In this document: in pieces, positions 1 through 5,140 of the stretch | Layout of the letters: every line of letters starts with the position of its first letter | Numbering within the stretch: the first letter of the stretch is position 1 | Assembly (NCBI GenBank): GCA_003154025.1 | Contig: PMCE01000316.1 | Coordinates: 1,142-6,418, forward strand | Length of the DNA: 5,277 bases | Direction of reading: 5' to 3' | Origin: Syntrophaceae bacterium | GTDB taxonomy: Bacteria > Desulfobacterota > SM23-61 | The notes under the pieces: generated by a model | Databases searched by the model: none | What the model was told of the DNA's origin: nothing | What the model saw: only the letters and a program-made list of their open reading frames with translations | Made by a program: the position numbers and the translations under genes

Positions 1-96
1 GGAAACCCGCTGCAGGACATAACCCTCTTCGAGAAGGGCCTTCAGAAGGTCCTCCTGGTCATGAAAGAAGGCAGGGTCCTTAAAGACCGGATGTGA
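1..96 (+). CDS. Amidohydrolase-superfamily enzyme, C-terminal fragment (5' end outside window)
   Basis: An open frame enters at base 1 and ends at TGA 94-96, giving 31 residues that start GNPLQDITLFEKG and end with LLVMKEGRVLKDRM. The pattern GNPL.DI...(6-10 residues)..VLLVMK.G.V.K is the usual C-terminal strand pair of metal-dependent amidohydrolases of the imidazolonepropionase/Xaa-Pro dipeptidase-like group, where the chain returns to the small beta-sandwich domain beside the TIM barrel. These enzymes hydrolyse amide or related bonds in cyclic and peptide substrates. The metal-binding HxH, Lys, His and Asp residues would all lie upstream of the window, so activity and substrate cannot be judged here. 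The gene converges on the solute-binding protein gene, 106 bases away, and is not in its operon. Superfamily assignment is fairly secure for so short a piece; the subfamily is not. Confidence 0.72.
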   Translation, partial: GNPLQDITLFEKGLQKVLLVMKEGRVLKDRM

Positions 97-103
97 AAGA
101 AGT

Positions 104-200
104 TTCGGGTTTCGAGTTCCGGGTTTCGGGTTTAAAGACCAAACAACACCAAGGCCCATTCAAAACCGTGAACGCGGAACCGGGAACCCGCAACCGGAAA
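104..200. repeat. Two facing arrays of a degenerate 7-base repeat (possible bidirectional terminator)
   Basis: Bases 104-131 read as four tandem heptamers: TTCGGGT, TTCGAGT, TCCGGGT, TTCGGGT. Bases about 168-200 carry the same kind of 7-base periodicity on the other strand (units such as TTGCGGG, TTCCCGG, TTCCGCG). Bases 107-126 match the reverse complement of 170-189 at 15 of 20 positions, so a large imperfect hairpin with a loop of about 43 bases can form. The arrays occupy nearly all of the spacer between two converging genes, beginning 7 bases after the amidohydrolase stop and ending just before the stop codon of the binding-protein gene. There is no clean T tract, so termination is only a possibility. 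Degenerate GGGTTTC/TTCCGGG spacer arrays of this kind occur repeatedly in some environmental deltaproteobacterial genomes (recalled from general knowledge, not checked). Confidence 0.7.
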
Positions 201-202
201 CG

Positions 203-1708
203 TTATTTCTTAAAATCCATATCGAACACAAACAACCGCTCATCCGGCCTGGGCTTCCAGTTCAGCCGATCGCTGACTCCATAAATGTCGACCTGCTGGT
301 AGACGAAAGCGCAGGGGACCTCATCCTTGATGACCTTGGAGGCTTCCGCGTAGAGCTTCAGGCGTTTCTGCCGGTCCATGGTGGACCGGGCTTGCTCGAG
401 CAAGGCATCCAGCCTGGGGCTGCTGAAGTTGGAGAGGGCCTGCCCCGTGCGGAAGAGGGGATAGAAGGTCCCGTCGGCGTCGAAGGTCAACCCGCCCCAG
501 CCCAGGAGGTAAGCCGGGCCCAGCTTTCGGGCGTACAGCTGGGTCATGTAAGATCCCCATTCCAGGACCCGAATGGTGGCGTTGATCCCCACCTTGCGCA
601 GGTCTCCCATGATCGCTTCCACCACTTCTTTATCCTTCAAGTAACGACCGCTGGGTGAATTGATGGGCAGGTCGAACCCGTTCGGATAACCGGCTTCGGC
701 CAAAAGCTTCTTGGCTTCAGCGGGGTTGTAGTCGTAAGGCTTGATCGAGGGGTCGTAGCCGAACTGGTGCTTCGACAAGGGTGAAGCCAGCTTGACCGCA
801 TTTCCTTCCAGGATGTTCTTTATGATCTTGTCCTGATCGATGGCCTGGGCAATGGCTCTCCGAACCCGCACATCGGCCGTCGGGCCGCCCGTGGTGTTTT
901 CCAAAACCAGAAAGACCGTCCGGGCGCTGGGAATTTTGGCCACGCCGGAGCGGCCCTTCCAGTTCATCAAGCCGGCCAGGTTGGGGGGGATGTTCACGAT
1001 CACGTCCAGTTCCTGGGTCTGCAGGCCGGCCACCCGCGAGGTGTCTTCCGGGATGGGGCGGAAGATGGCCCTCTTGATCCGAGGAACGCCGCGCCAATAA
1101 TTCGGATTGGCCTCCATCTCCAGCTGGTCATCTTTGGCCCAGCGAACCAGTTTGTAGGGCCCCGTTCCCACGGGAACCAGGGAGAAATGGGACAGGCCCT
1201 TTTCCTGGAAGTATTTGGGGGGAATCACCGCCCCCACGTTGGTCAGCTGGGCATCCAGGTAGGGGAAGGGCTTCTTGGTGATCACGTGAACTCGGTAATC
1301 GTTGATGATGTCCACCCTTTCGATGATCTGCAGGGCGGTCTGCTGCAGCTTGTTCTTCGGGTCCGCCAGGCGCTCCAGGCTGAACTTCACGGCGGCGGCG
1401 TTGAATTCTTCGCCGTTTTGGAATTTGACTCCCCGGCGGAGGTTCAGCTCCCAGGTGGTGTCATTGACGATCCGGTAGGAAGAGGCCAGGAGGGGCTCGA
1501 TCTTGAGGTCGGGAGCCCGGGTGAGGAGGAAGTCATAGATATTCATCAATATGTTGATCGCCCCGGTGTCCCACCGCATGTGAGGGTCCATGGTCGTGGG
1601 GTCGATCCCCTGGGCGATGACCACCGTGTCCTTGGGGGCCGCTTGGGCAGGCTGAAGGTCCAGGAAAAGACTTAGGCAGAGAAAAATCAATACTACGGCT
1701 CTTTTCAT
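203..1708 (-). CDS. Periplasmic solute-binding protein, family 5 (peptide/nickel-type ABC transporter, DppA/OppA-like)
   Basis: 501 residues, a normal length for family-5 extracellular solute-binding proteins (SBP_bac_5), which capture peptides or other small molecules in the periplasm and hand them to an ABC permease. Residues 1-23 form a Sec signal peptide: MKR, a Leu/Phe-rich core, then AQA before APKD, with signal peptidase I cleavage likely after residue 23 or 24. Cys11 lies inside the hydrophobic core without a lipobox, so this is a soluble periplasmic protein rather than a lipoprotein. Family hallmarks are the segment LRRGVKFQNGEEF at about 90-102, PVGTGPYKL at about 179-187, the RRAIAQAID helix at about 283-291, and YNPAEAKKLLAEAGYPNGF at about 327-345. 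ATG 1706-1708 was chosen because it directly begins the signal peptide and has a perfect AGGAGG 5 bases upstream; an in-frame ATG at 1813 would bury the signal peptide behind 35 residues. No permease or ATPase gene is adjacent, so its membrane partner is unknown. The ligand cannot be told from sequence: dipeptides, oligopeptides, glutathione, nickel chelates and sugars are all known in this family. Confidence 0.95.
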   Translation of the reverse strand: MKRAVVLIFLCLSLFLDLQPAQAAPKDTVVIAQGIDPTTMDPHMRWDTGAINILMNIYDFLLTRAPDLKIEPLLASSYRIVNDTTWELNLRRGVKFQNGEEFNAAAVKFSLERLADPKNKLQQTALQIIERVDIINDYRVHVITKKPFPYLDAQLTNVGAVIPPKYFQEKGLSHFSLVPVGTGPYKLVRWAKDDQLEMEANPNYWRGVPRIKRAIFRPIPEDTSRVAGLQTQELDVIVNIPPNLAGLMNWKGRSGVAKIPSARTVFLVLENTTGGPTADVRVRRAIAQAIDQDKIIKNILEGNAVKLASPLSKHQFGYDPSIKPYDYNPAEAKKLLAEAGYPNGFDLPINSPSGRYLKDKEVVEAIMGDLRKVGINATIRVLEWGSYMTQLYARKLGPAYLLGWGGLTFDADGTFYPLFRTGQALSNFSSPRLDALLEQARSTMDRQKRLKLYAEASKVIKDEVPCAFVYQQVDIYGVSDRLNWKPRPDERLFVFDMDFKK

Positions 1709-1713
1709 AAATG

Positions 1714-1719
1714 CCTCCT
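1714..1719 (-). promoter_or_regulatory. Ribosome binding site AGGAGG for the solute-binding protein
   Basis: The minus strand reads AGGAGG, then CATTT, then ATG, a full-consensus Shine-Dalgarno with 5-base spacing. It fixes the start at 1708 rather than at the upstream in-frame ATG at 1813, and suggests strong translation, as usual for an abundant periplasmic binding protein. Confidence 0.85.
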
Positions 1720-1813
1720 GTTGGGCTTCCCTTCCCATGTTTTTGACATCATTCGATCGGACAAGACCCAGAGTCCGGCGAATCCCGTGGTGGGGGAAGG
1801 AAAGCAAAATCAT

Positions 1814-1847
1814 CTTATAAGAATTATCCTCATTGCTGAATTGTTAA
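1814..1847 (-). promoter_or_regulatory. Possible promoter region for the solute-binding protein gene
   Basis: This AT-rich minus-strand patch contains TTAACA (1842-1847), GATAAT (1823-1828) and TATAAG (1814-1819), each close to a sigma70 -35 or -10 hexamer. The spacings are poor, though: 13 bases from TTAACA to GATAAT and 22 to TATAAG. No single well-formed promoter stands out. The location, roughly 100 bases before the start codon and downstream of the repeats, is sensible for a separate transcript. Confidence 0.25.
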
Positions 1848-1889
1848 ATACCTAGCCCCGCGTAGTCGGAACCAAACAAGATTCCATAA

Positions 1890-1951
1890 GGGTCCCGCCC
1901 TTGGCGGGATGACCGCTCGCAAGATGGGCAATCCCGAGAAGCGCGGGACCC
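1890..1951. repeat. 62-base nested inverted repeat (REP/MITE-like)
   Basis: The outer arms GGGTCCCGC (1890-1898) and GCGGGACCC (1943-1951) are perfect 9-base complements. Inside them CGGGAT (1905-1910) pairs with ATCCCG (1931-1936), giving a two-stage stem with a 20-base loop. A competing local hairpin exists at 1893-1909 (TCCCGCC, loop CTT, GGCGGGA). On the minus strand the element is entered through TGTAGGGG (1949-1956), the same eight bases that begin the palindrome at 2054-2081, so both may belong to one family of mobile palindromes. No T tract follows in either direction, so a terminator role is unlikely. Confidence 0.65.
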
Positions 1952-1972
1952 CTACAATTTGTGACCATTTTG

Positions 1973-1987
1973 GCGTCAATTTGACGC
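1973..1987. repeat. 15-base dyad GCGTCAA-T-TTGACGC
   Basis: Perfect 7-base half-sites GCGTCAA and TTGACGC flank a single T. The size and symmetry would suit a dimeric regulator's operator, but it lies about 265 bases upstream of the binding-protein start and about 180 bases past the OPT stop, with no promoter recognised beside it. A chance dyad, or part of a degenerate repeat, is equally possible. Confidence 0.35.
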
Positions 1988-2053
1988 GGTAAGCGCCTGG
2001 GTTTTTTCGGCGACGATGCACAAAAAAAATAGTGGCCCCCGTAGGTAAATTCC

Positions 2054-2081
2054 GTAGGGGCGATTCATGAATCGCCCCTAC
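2054..2081. repeat. Perfect 28-base palindrome (REP-like), possible hairpin after the OPT gene
   Basis: The left half GTAGGGGCGATTCA is followed by its exact reverse complement, with no mismatch and no separate loop. Palindromes of the GTAGGGGCGA...TCGCCCCTAC type recur in spacers of many environmental bacterial genomes and are thought to be mobilised by REP-associated (RAYT/IS200-like) transposases; this is family knowledge, and no transposase is in the window. It lies 83 bases after the OPT stop codon. As RNA it would be a very stable hairpin able to protect the AEC-OPT messenger 3' end or cause pausing, but no U tract follows directly. Confidence 0.85.
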
Positions 2082-2164
2082 ATCGCCCTCGCAAAGTGGA
2101 TACTTCCTTCCTACCAACATGTTTGTATTAATCAAGCCCAAAGCGCCTAAACGGCTCACCCCGG

Positions 2165-4030
2165 TTACTTCATGACCCCCGCCGCCGCCAGTAGGGCCAG
2201 GGCCACCCCCATCAGGCTTTCCCCGGCGATCAGGCCCGAGGCTACGGAAATGGTGTGACGCTCGGCCAGCTCCCGGTGAACTCTGAGGAGGACCCAGGCA
2301 GCCAGAGCGCCGACGAACATGGAGAGGGTGTTCCAGAAAGGGATCACAAAGGCCAGCCCCAAGCCCATGGCGGAAGGCATGTAAGCACGGGCTCTGGGCG
2401 GGAGCAAATATTCGAAGGAGGAGATCAGAATTCCGGCGAGACCTCCAATGACCAGTGCCCATCGCGCTGTCGGGTCGAGGCTGGAGAGACCGTTCGCCAG
2501 AAGCTGGGCCACCCCTTTCCAGACCTGCGCAGCAGGGGCGGGGAATTCCTCTCCTCCCAGGATTTCCGGGGATGGGACAATCAGGTAGAAGGCGGGGACG
2601 ATCACCAGGGCGCCGGCAAAGATTCCCAGGAACTGGGCGAGAAACTGTTTGCGCGGGTTCGCCCCCAGAAGATAGCCCGACTTCAGATCCGTCAGGAGGT
2701 CGGCGGCCGAGGCTGCCGCCCCCGCAGTGACGCAGGCGGTCATGAGGTTGGTTGTGATATTGGCCGGGGCCACCACGCCGTAGAAGAGCTGGGTGATTTT
2801 CCCCATGGCCCCGATGGGAGTAATGTCGGTCTCCCCGGTCGCCCGGCAGGCCACCAGGGCGAGGAAGAAGCTCATCAGGACCGAAACGATGCCCATCCAC
2901 CAGTGAATCGAGAAACTGACCACCTGGATGGCGACCACCCCCACAGCGCCCAAGGCCGTGCCGGATAGAAACCAGGTTCCCGGGACCTCGATGCTTTCCG
3001 GGGAAAGGAGGTTTTCATCCCCGGTCCTGGGCTTTTCCCGGTGGAGAATCCCGGCCATGCCAGAAAAGGCCCTTTTTATGGCTCCCCACTGGAAGGCAAA
3101 GGTGAGCAAACCGGAGGTCAGCATGAGGGCCGTTCCGCCCCAGAGACTCCAGGCCACGATGCCGCGGTACCCCAGTTCCTGGATTACCCCCTTTTCGTAC
3201 ATCCAAGGGGCGAGGATCCCGTAATTCAGCAGTCCCCCCAAAAGCATGGAGACGGCCACGCGAAGGCCGATGATGGCCCCGGCGGCGATCATGATGAGAC
3301 CCATGTCCCAGGCTATGGTCCACTGCACCATTTTTTGTCCGGCCAGGGCTCCGGGAAATTCCGTCAAGCCGGGAATCTTGAGCACCCGGGGGTACCAGGA
3401 AAAGAGGTTCTCCCGGGCGAAACCCACGACTGCCCCTAAAAGGGCGGAGAACCCCAGGCTCTTGGCTTTTTGCGAAGCCTCCCGGCCCTCGGAGTAGAGG
3501 GAGCGGAGCATCTGGGCCGCGGCGAGGCCGCTGGGGAACTTGAGCTGCTCCACGTTGATCATCTGCCGTTTCATGGGAATGGCCATCATCACTCCCAGGA
3601 TCGCCAGGAATAGAGTCCAGAGGAAAAGGACCGAAAAGGAGAGATGCTTCCCCTGGATCATGAGCAGAGCGGAAACCGCCCCGACCATGGTGCTGCCGGT
3701 GGAGTAGCCCGCTGAGCTGGCGGTGGACTGCATGCAGTTGTTTTCCAGAATGCTCAGGTTGGTCCGCAGAACCCCGATCCTTCTTAGGGCGGTCCCCAGG
3801 GAAAAAGAGAGGATGCAGGCCGTTATGGCTACTCCTAAACCCCACCCCGTCTTCAGGCCCACGTAAAGGTTGGAGAGGCTCATGACGCAGCCGAGAATAG
3901 ATCCCATGAGGACGGCTCTCAGGGTGAGTTGAGGGATATCCCCGTGGTAATGGTTCTGGAACCATTCCCGTTCGATCTCCTCCGGGGTCTTCCCCTCGGG
4001 ATTGATGCCCAGGAACTCGCCGGACTTCAT
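2165..4030 (-). CDS. OPT-family oligopeptide transporter (inner-membrane permease)
   Basis: 621 residues, typical of bacterial OPT (oligopeptide transporter) proteins, which move small peptides or peptide-like and metal-chelate substrates across the membrane by secondary, probably proton-coupled, transport. After a short charged N-terminus with EEIEREWF, the conserved opening HGDIPQLTLRAVLMGS (about 29-44) leads into SNLYVGLKTGWG (about 53-64). Other family signatures are NVEQLKFPSGLAAAQML (about 159-175), TGETDITPIGAMGKITQLFYG (about 398-418), the block from NLMTAC to LLGANPRKQF (about 428-463), and the C-terminal SGLIAGESLMG (about 598-608). The chain is hydrophobic throughout, with roughly 14-16 membrane segments. 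ATG 4028-4030 is chosen because it overlaps the AEC stop as ATGA and has GGAGG 5 bases upstream; the GTG at 4042 would contain that ribosome site. The substrate cannot be predicted: in this superfamily bacterial members are poorly characterised, and plant relatives (YSL) move metal-nicotianamine complexes. Confidence 0.95.
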   Translation of the reverse strand: MKSGEFLGINPEGKTPEEIEREWFQNHYHGDIPQLTLRAVLMGSILGCVMSLSNLYVGLKTGWGLGVAITACILSFSLGTALRRIGVLRTNLSILENNCMQSTASSAGYSTGSTMVGAVSALLMIQGKHLSFSVLFLWTLFLAILGVMMAIPMKRQMINVEQLKFPSGLAAAQMLRSLYSEGREASQKAKSLGFSALLGAVVGFARENLFSWYPRVLKIPGLTEFPGALAGQKMVQWTIAWDMGLIMIAAGAIIGLRVAVSMLLGGLLNYGILAPWMYEKGVIQELGYRGIVAWSLWGGTALMLTSGLLTFAFQWGAIKRAFSGMAGILHREKPRTGDENLLSPESIEVPGTWFLSGTALGAVGVVAIQVVSFSIHWWMGIVSVLMSFFLALVACRATGETDITPIGAMGKITQLFYGVVAPANITTNLMTACVTAGAAASAADLLTDLKSGYLLGANPRKQFLAQFLGIFAGALVIVPAFYLIVPSPEILGGEEFPAPAAQVWKGVAQLLANGLSSLDPTARWALVIGGLAGILISSFEYLLPPRARAYMPSAMGLGLAFVIPFWNTLSMFVGALAAWVLLRVHRELAERHTISVASGLIAGESLMGVALALLAAAGVMK

Positions 4031-4947
4031 CCCAGCCTCCACAGCCAGAAAGAAAGGGTCACCATGGAGAGAAGGGTGGAGACCATGATGTCCGAGGACA
4101 TGAGGCTCTTATCCGCGCCCAGCCGGGTTGAGAAAAGATAGGTGGAGAAGGCCGTGGGGCAGGCCAGCAGGATCACGCCCACCCTGAGATCCAGGCCCTT
4201 CACCTCCAGCCATTCGAAGAGAAACCATCCCCCCGTCACCATCAGGAGAAGCTTAAATAAACATGCGAAGGCCGTAGCCTTGTAATCTTTTCTGATCTTC
4301 TCCAGGGAGAGGTTCCCCCCCATGGCGATCAGGGCCAGGGGCAGGGCCAGGTCGGAGAGGAAGCGGAGAAAATTGACCGTAAAAGTGGGGAAGGGGATGG
4401 AAAAGTAGGAGAGGAGCAGGCCCCCAAAACAGGCAATGATGATCGGGTTGGTGAGCAGAGCGTTCTTCAGGTCCACGATCGACTTCCAGTCGATGGCTCC
4501 CTTTAGCGGCCAGATCAAGGCCAGGACCGCCAAGGCGTTGATCAGAGGGCTCATGAAACCGATCAAGACTCCCGCCCGCTGCAACCCCTCTTCTCCATAA
4601 GCCGCCAGGAGGATGGGCAGCCCGATGTAGGTCATGTTGCCCCAAAAAGAGCCCTGGGTGAAAGAACCCACTTCCCGGGGGGGAAGCCGCAGAAGACGGG
4701 CCGTTGCATAGGCCACCAGGCCGCAGCCCAGAACGGCCAGGTAGCTTCCCAGGATCAAACGGGGGTTGAAGTTCAGGTCGAAGGAGGCCGTGCCGATCTT
4801 CCAGACCAGAAGGGAGGGAACGGCGACATAGTAAGCCAGGTGGCTGATCTTATCCAGGAAGAACTTATCGACAAACCGAATGCGGCGGATGAAAAATCCG
4901 AGGGCGATGATGAGGAAGACGGGCAGGACGACGTTCAGGAAGACCAT
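4027..4947 (-). CDS. AEC-family permease (auxin efflux carrier/malonate-type transporter)
   Basis: 306 residues, the usual length for AEC proteins, which are ten-helix secondary carriers with two inverted five-helix halves in the inner membrane. The N-terminus MVFLNVVLPVFLIIALGFF starts directly in helix 1, as is common in the family. Family motifs are QGSFWGNMTYIGLP (98-111), NPIII at the start of the second half (167-171), LPLALIAMGGNLSL (202-215) and CPTAFSTYLFSTRLGAD (263-279). The paired GN..Y.GLP and PTA..TY elements correspond to the broken crossing helices of each half. Known bacterial relatives carry malonate, malate or other small organic acids; the substrate here is unknown. ATG 4945-4947 is chosen from the typical N-terminus, but the preceding bases (GGGCCCCGGGTCTC) contain no good Shine-Dalgarno, so translation initiation may be weak. 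It is first in an operon with the OPT gene, its TGA overlapping the OPT ATG. Confidence 0.94.
   Translation of the reverse strand: MVFLNVVLPVFLIIALGFFIRRIRFVDKFFLDKISHLAYYVAVPSLLVWKIGTASFDLNFNPRLILGSYLAVLGCGLVAYATARLLRLPPREVGSFTQGSFWGNMTYIGLPILLAAYGEEGLQRAGVLIGFMSPLINALAVLALIWPLKGAIDWKSIVDLKNALLTNPIIIACFGGLLLSYFSIPFPTFTVNFLRFLSDLALPLALIAMGGNLSLEKIRKDYKATAFACLFKLLLMVTGGWFLFEWLEVKGLDLRVGVILLACPTAFSTYLFSTRLGADKSLMSSDIMVSTLLSMVTLSFWLWRLG
4036..4040 (-). promoter_or_regulatory. Ribosome binding site GGAGG for OPT, inside the AEC gene end
   Basis: The minus strand reads GGAGG, then CTGGG, then ATGA, where ATG starts OPT (4030-4028) and TGA ends AEC (4029-4027). The 5-base spacing is normal. The site lies in the last codons of AEC, the arrangement expected for translational coupling, and it excludes the GTG at 4042 as the OPT start. 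Confidence 0.8.
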
Positions 4948-4986
4948 GAGACCCGGGGCCCTTTTCAGCGAGCAATGATTTAAAGA

Positions 4987-5016
4987 ATTGTATCATCATA
5001 GAGGAGGCCGGGTAAA
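4987..5016 (-). promoter_or_regulatory. Candidate sigma70-type promoter for the AEC-OPT operon
   Basis: The minus strand has TTTACC (5016-5011, 4 of 6 to TTGACA), an 18-base spacer, then TACAAT (4992-4987, 5 of 6 to TATAAT). Transcription would start near 4980, giving a leader of about 33 bases before the AEC ATG. Spacing and position are good; the -35 box is weak. An alternative -10, TATGAT, overlaps the spacer but has no matching -35. Confidence 0.4.
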
Positions 5017-5043
5017 GATGAGGGTTTGCGGGTTGCTGGGGCT

Positions 5044-5117
5044 GGGTCAATTTGTTCTGAATTTTTCAGGACGGGATGAAACGGAATGATCAAAAAATCA
5101 GATCTGTCTTCGACCCC
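5044..5117. repeat. 74-base imperfect inverted-repeat element with GGGTC/GACCC ends
   Basis: The left end GGGTC (5044-5048) and the right end GACCC (5112-5116, with an extra C at 5117) are perfect complements. Further in, TCTGAATTTTT on the plus strand resembles TCTGATTTTTT read inward from the right end on the minus strand, so the arms are similar over about 22-25 bases with gaps. Elements bounded by GGGGTC...GACCCC often accompany RAYT/IS200-type transposases in environmental deltaproteobacterial genomes (recollection). No transposase or clear target duplication is seen, so this is a tentative MITE-like remnant. Confidence 0.45.
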
Positions 5118-5119
5118 TT

Positions 5120-5140
5120 GATTCTTCGCGAAGCAGAATC
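5120..5140. repeat. Short hairpin centred on palindrome CTTCGCGAAG
   Basis: The arms GATTCT (5120-5125) and AGAATC (5135-5140) are perfect complements, and the 10-base palindrome CTTCGCGAAG (5124-5133) overlaps the left arm, so two alternative small stems are possible. It directly follows the GACCC end of the neighbouring inverted-repeat element and may be part of it. No function is apparent. Confidence 0.4.

Larger units (their letters stand above)
1709..2164. other. 456-base spacer between OPT and binding-protein genes; no gene, several repeats
   Basis: No open frame here has protein-like composition. Reading in transcription direction (right to left) the spacer holds a perfect 28-base palindrome (2054-2081), a T8 run on the minus strand (2022-2029), a short dyad (1973-1987), a nested inverted repeat (1890-1951), an AT-rich patch that may be a promoter (1814-1847), and the ribosome site of the binding-protein gene (1714-1719). 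The spacer is clearly more AT-rich near 1805-1850 than the flanking genes. It probably separates the AEC-OPT operon from an independently expressed binding-protein gene. Confidence 0.7.

Noticed and set aside
93..284. Small plus-strand open frame of 63 codons
   Set aside because: It runs through the heptamer arrays, giving repetitive VSGFEFRVSG-type residues, and then antisense into the binding-protein gene; no real ribosome site.
1187..1675. 162-codon plus-strand open frame antisense to the binding protein
   Set aside because: Its Gly/Val/Asp-rich sequence resembles no known protein and it is fully covered by a well-supported gene on the other strand.
1709..1813. Extended start of the binding protein at ATG 1813
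   Set aside because: It would place 35 residues before an intact Sec signal peptide, while ATG 1708 has a perfect AGGAGG.
1890..1956. Nested inverted repeat as a tRNA or structured small RNA gene
   Set aside because: There is no tRNA-like T-arm or anticodon-arm pattern, and the arms are better explained as a palindromic repeat element.
2022..2040. T8 run on the minus strand as a rho-independent terminator after OPT
   Set aside because: No stable hairpin directly precedes it; the 28-base palindrome is about 25 bases further upstream.
1991..2148. Direct repeat AAGCGCCT at 1991-1998 and 2141-2148 as a target-site duplication
   Set aside because: An 8-base match is expected by chance about once in a spacer of this size, and it does not coincide with the repeat boundaries.
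1830..2900. 356-codon minus-strand open frame overlapping the OPT gene end and the spacer
   Set aside because: It is a Pro/Gly/Arg-rich out-of-frame reading of OPT that continues through the palindromic repeats; the OPT frame has clear family motifs.
2255..3965. Several long plus- and minus-strand frames within OPT (2255-2968 +, 2928-3224 +, 3041-3439 +, 3015-3965 -)
   Set aside because: All are low-complexity Arg/Gly/Pro-rich shadows typical of GC-rich coding DNA.
4031..4042. GTG start at 4042 for OPT
   Set aside because: The GGAGG ribosome site would lie inside the first codons, and ATG 4030 has correct spacing and the ATGA overlap.
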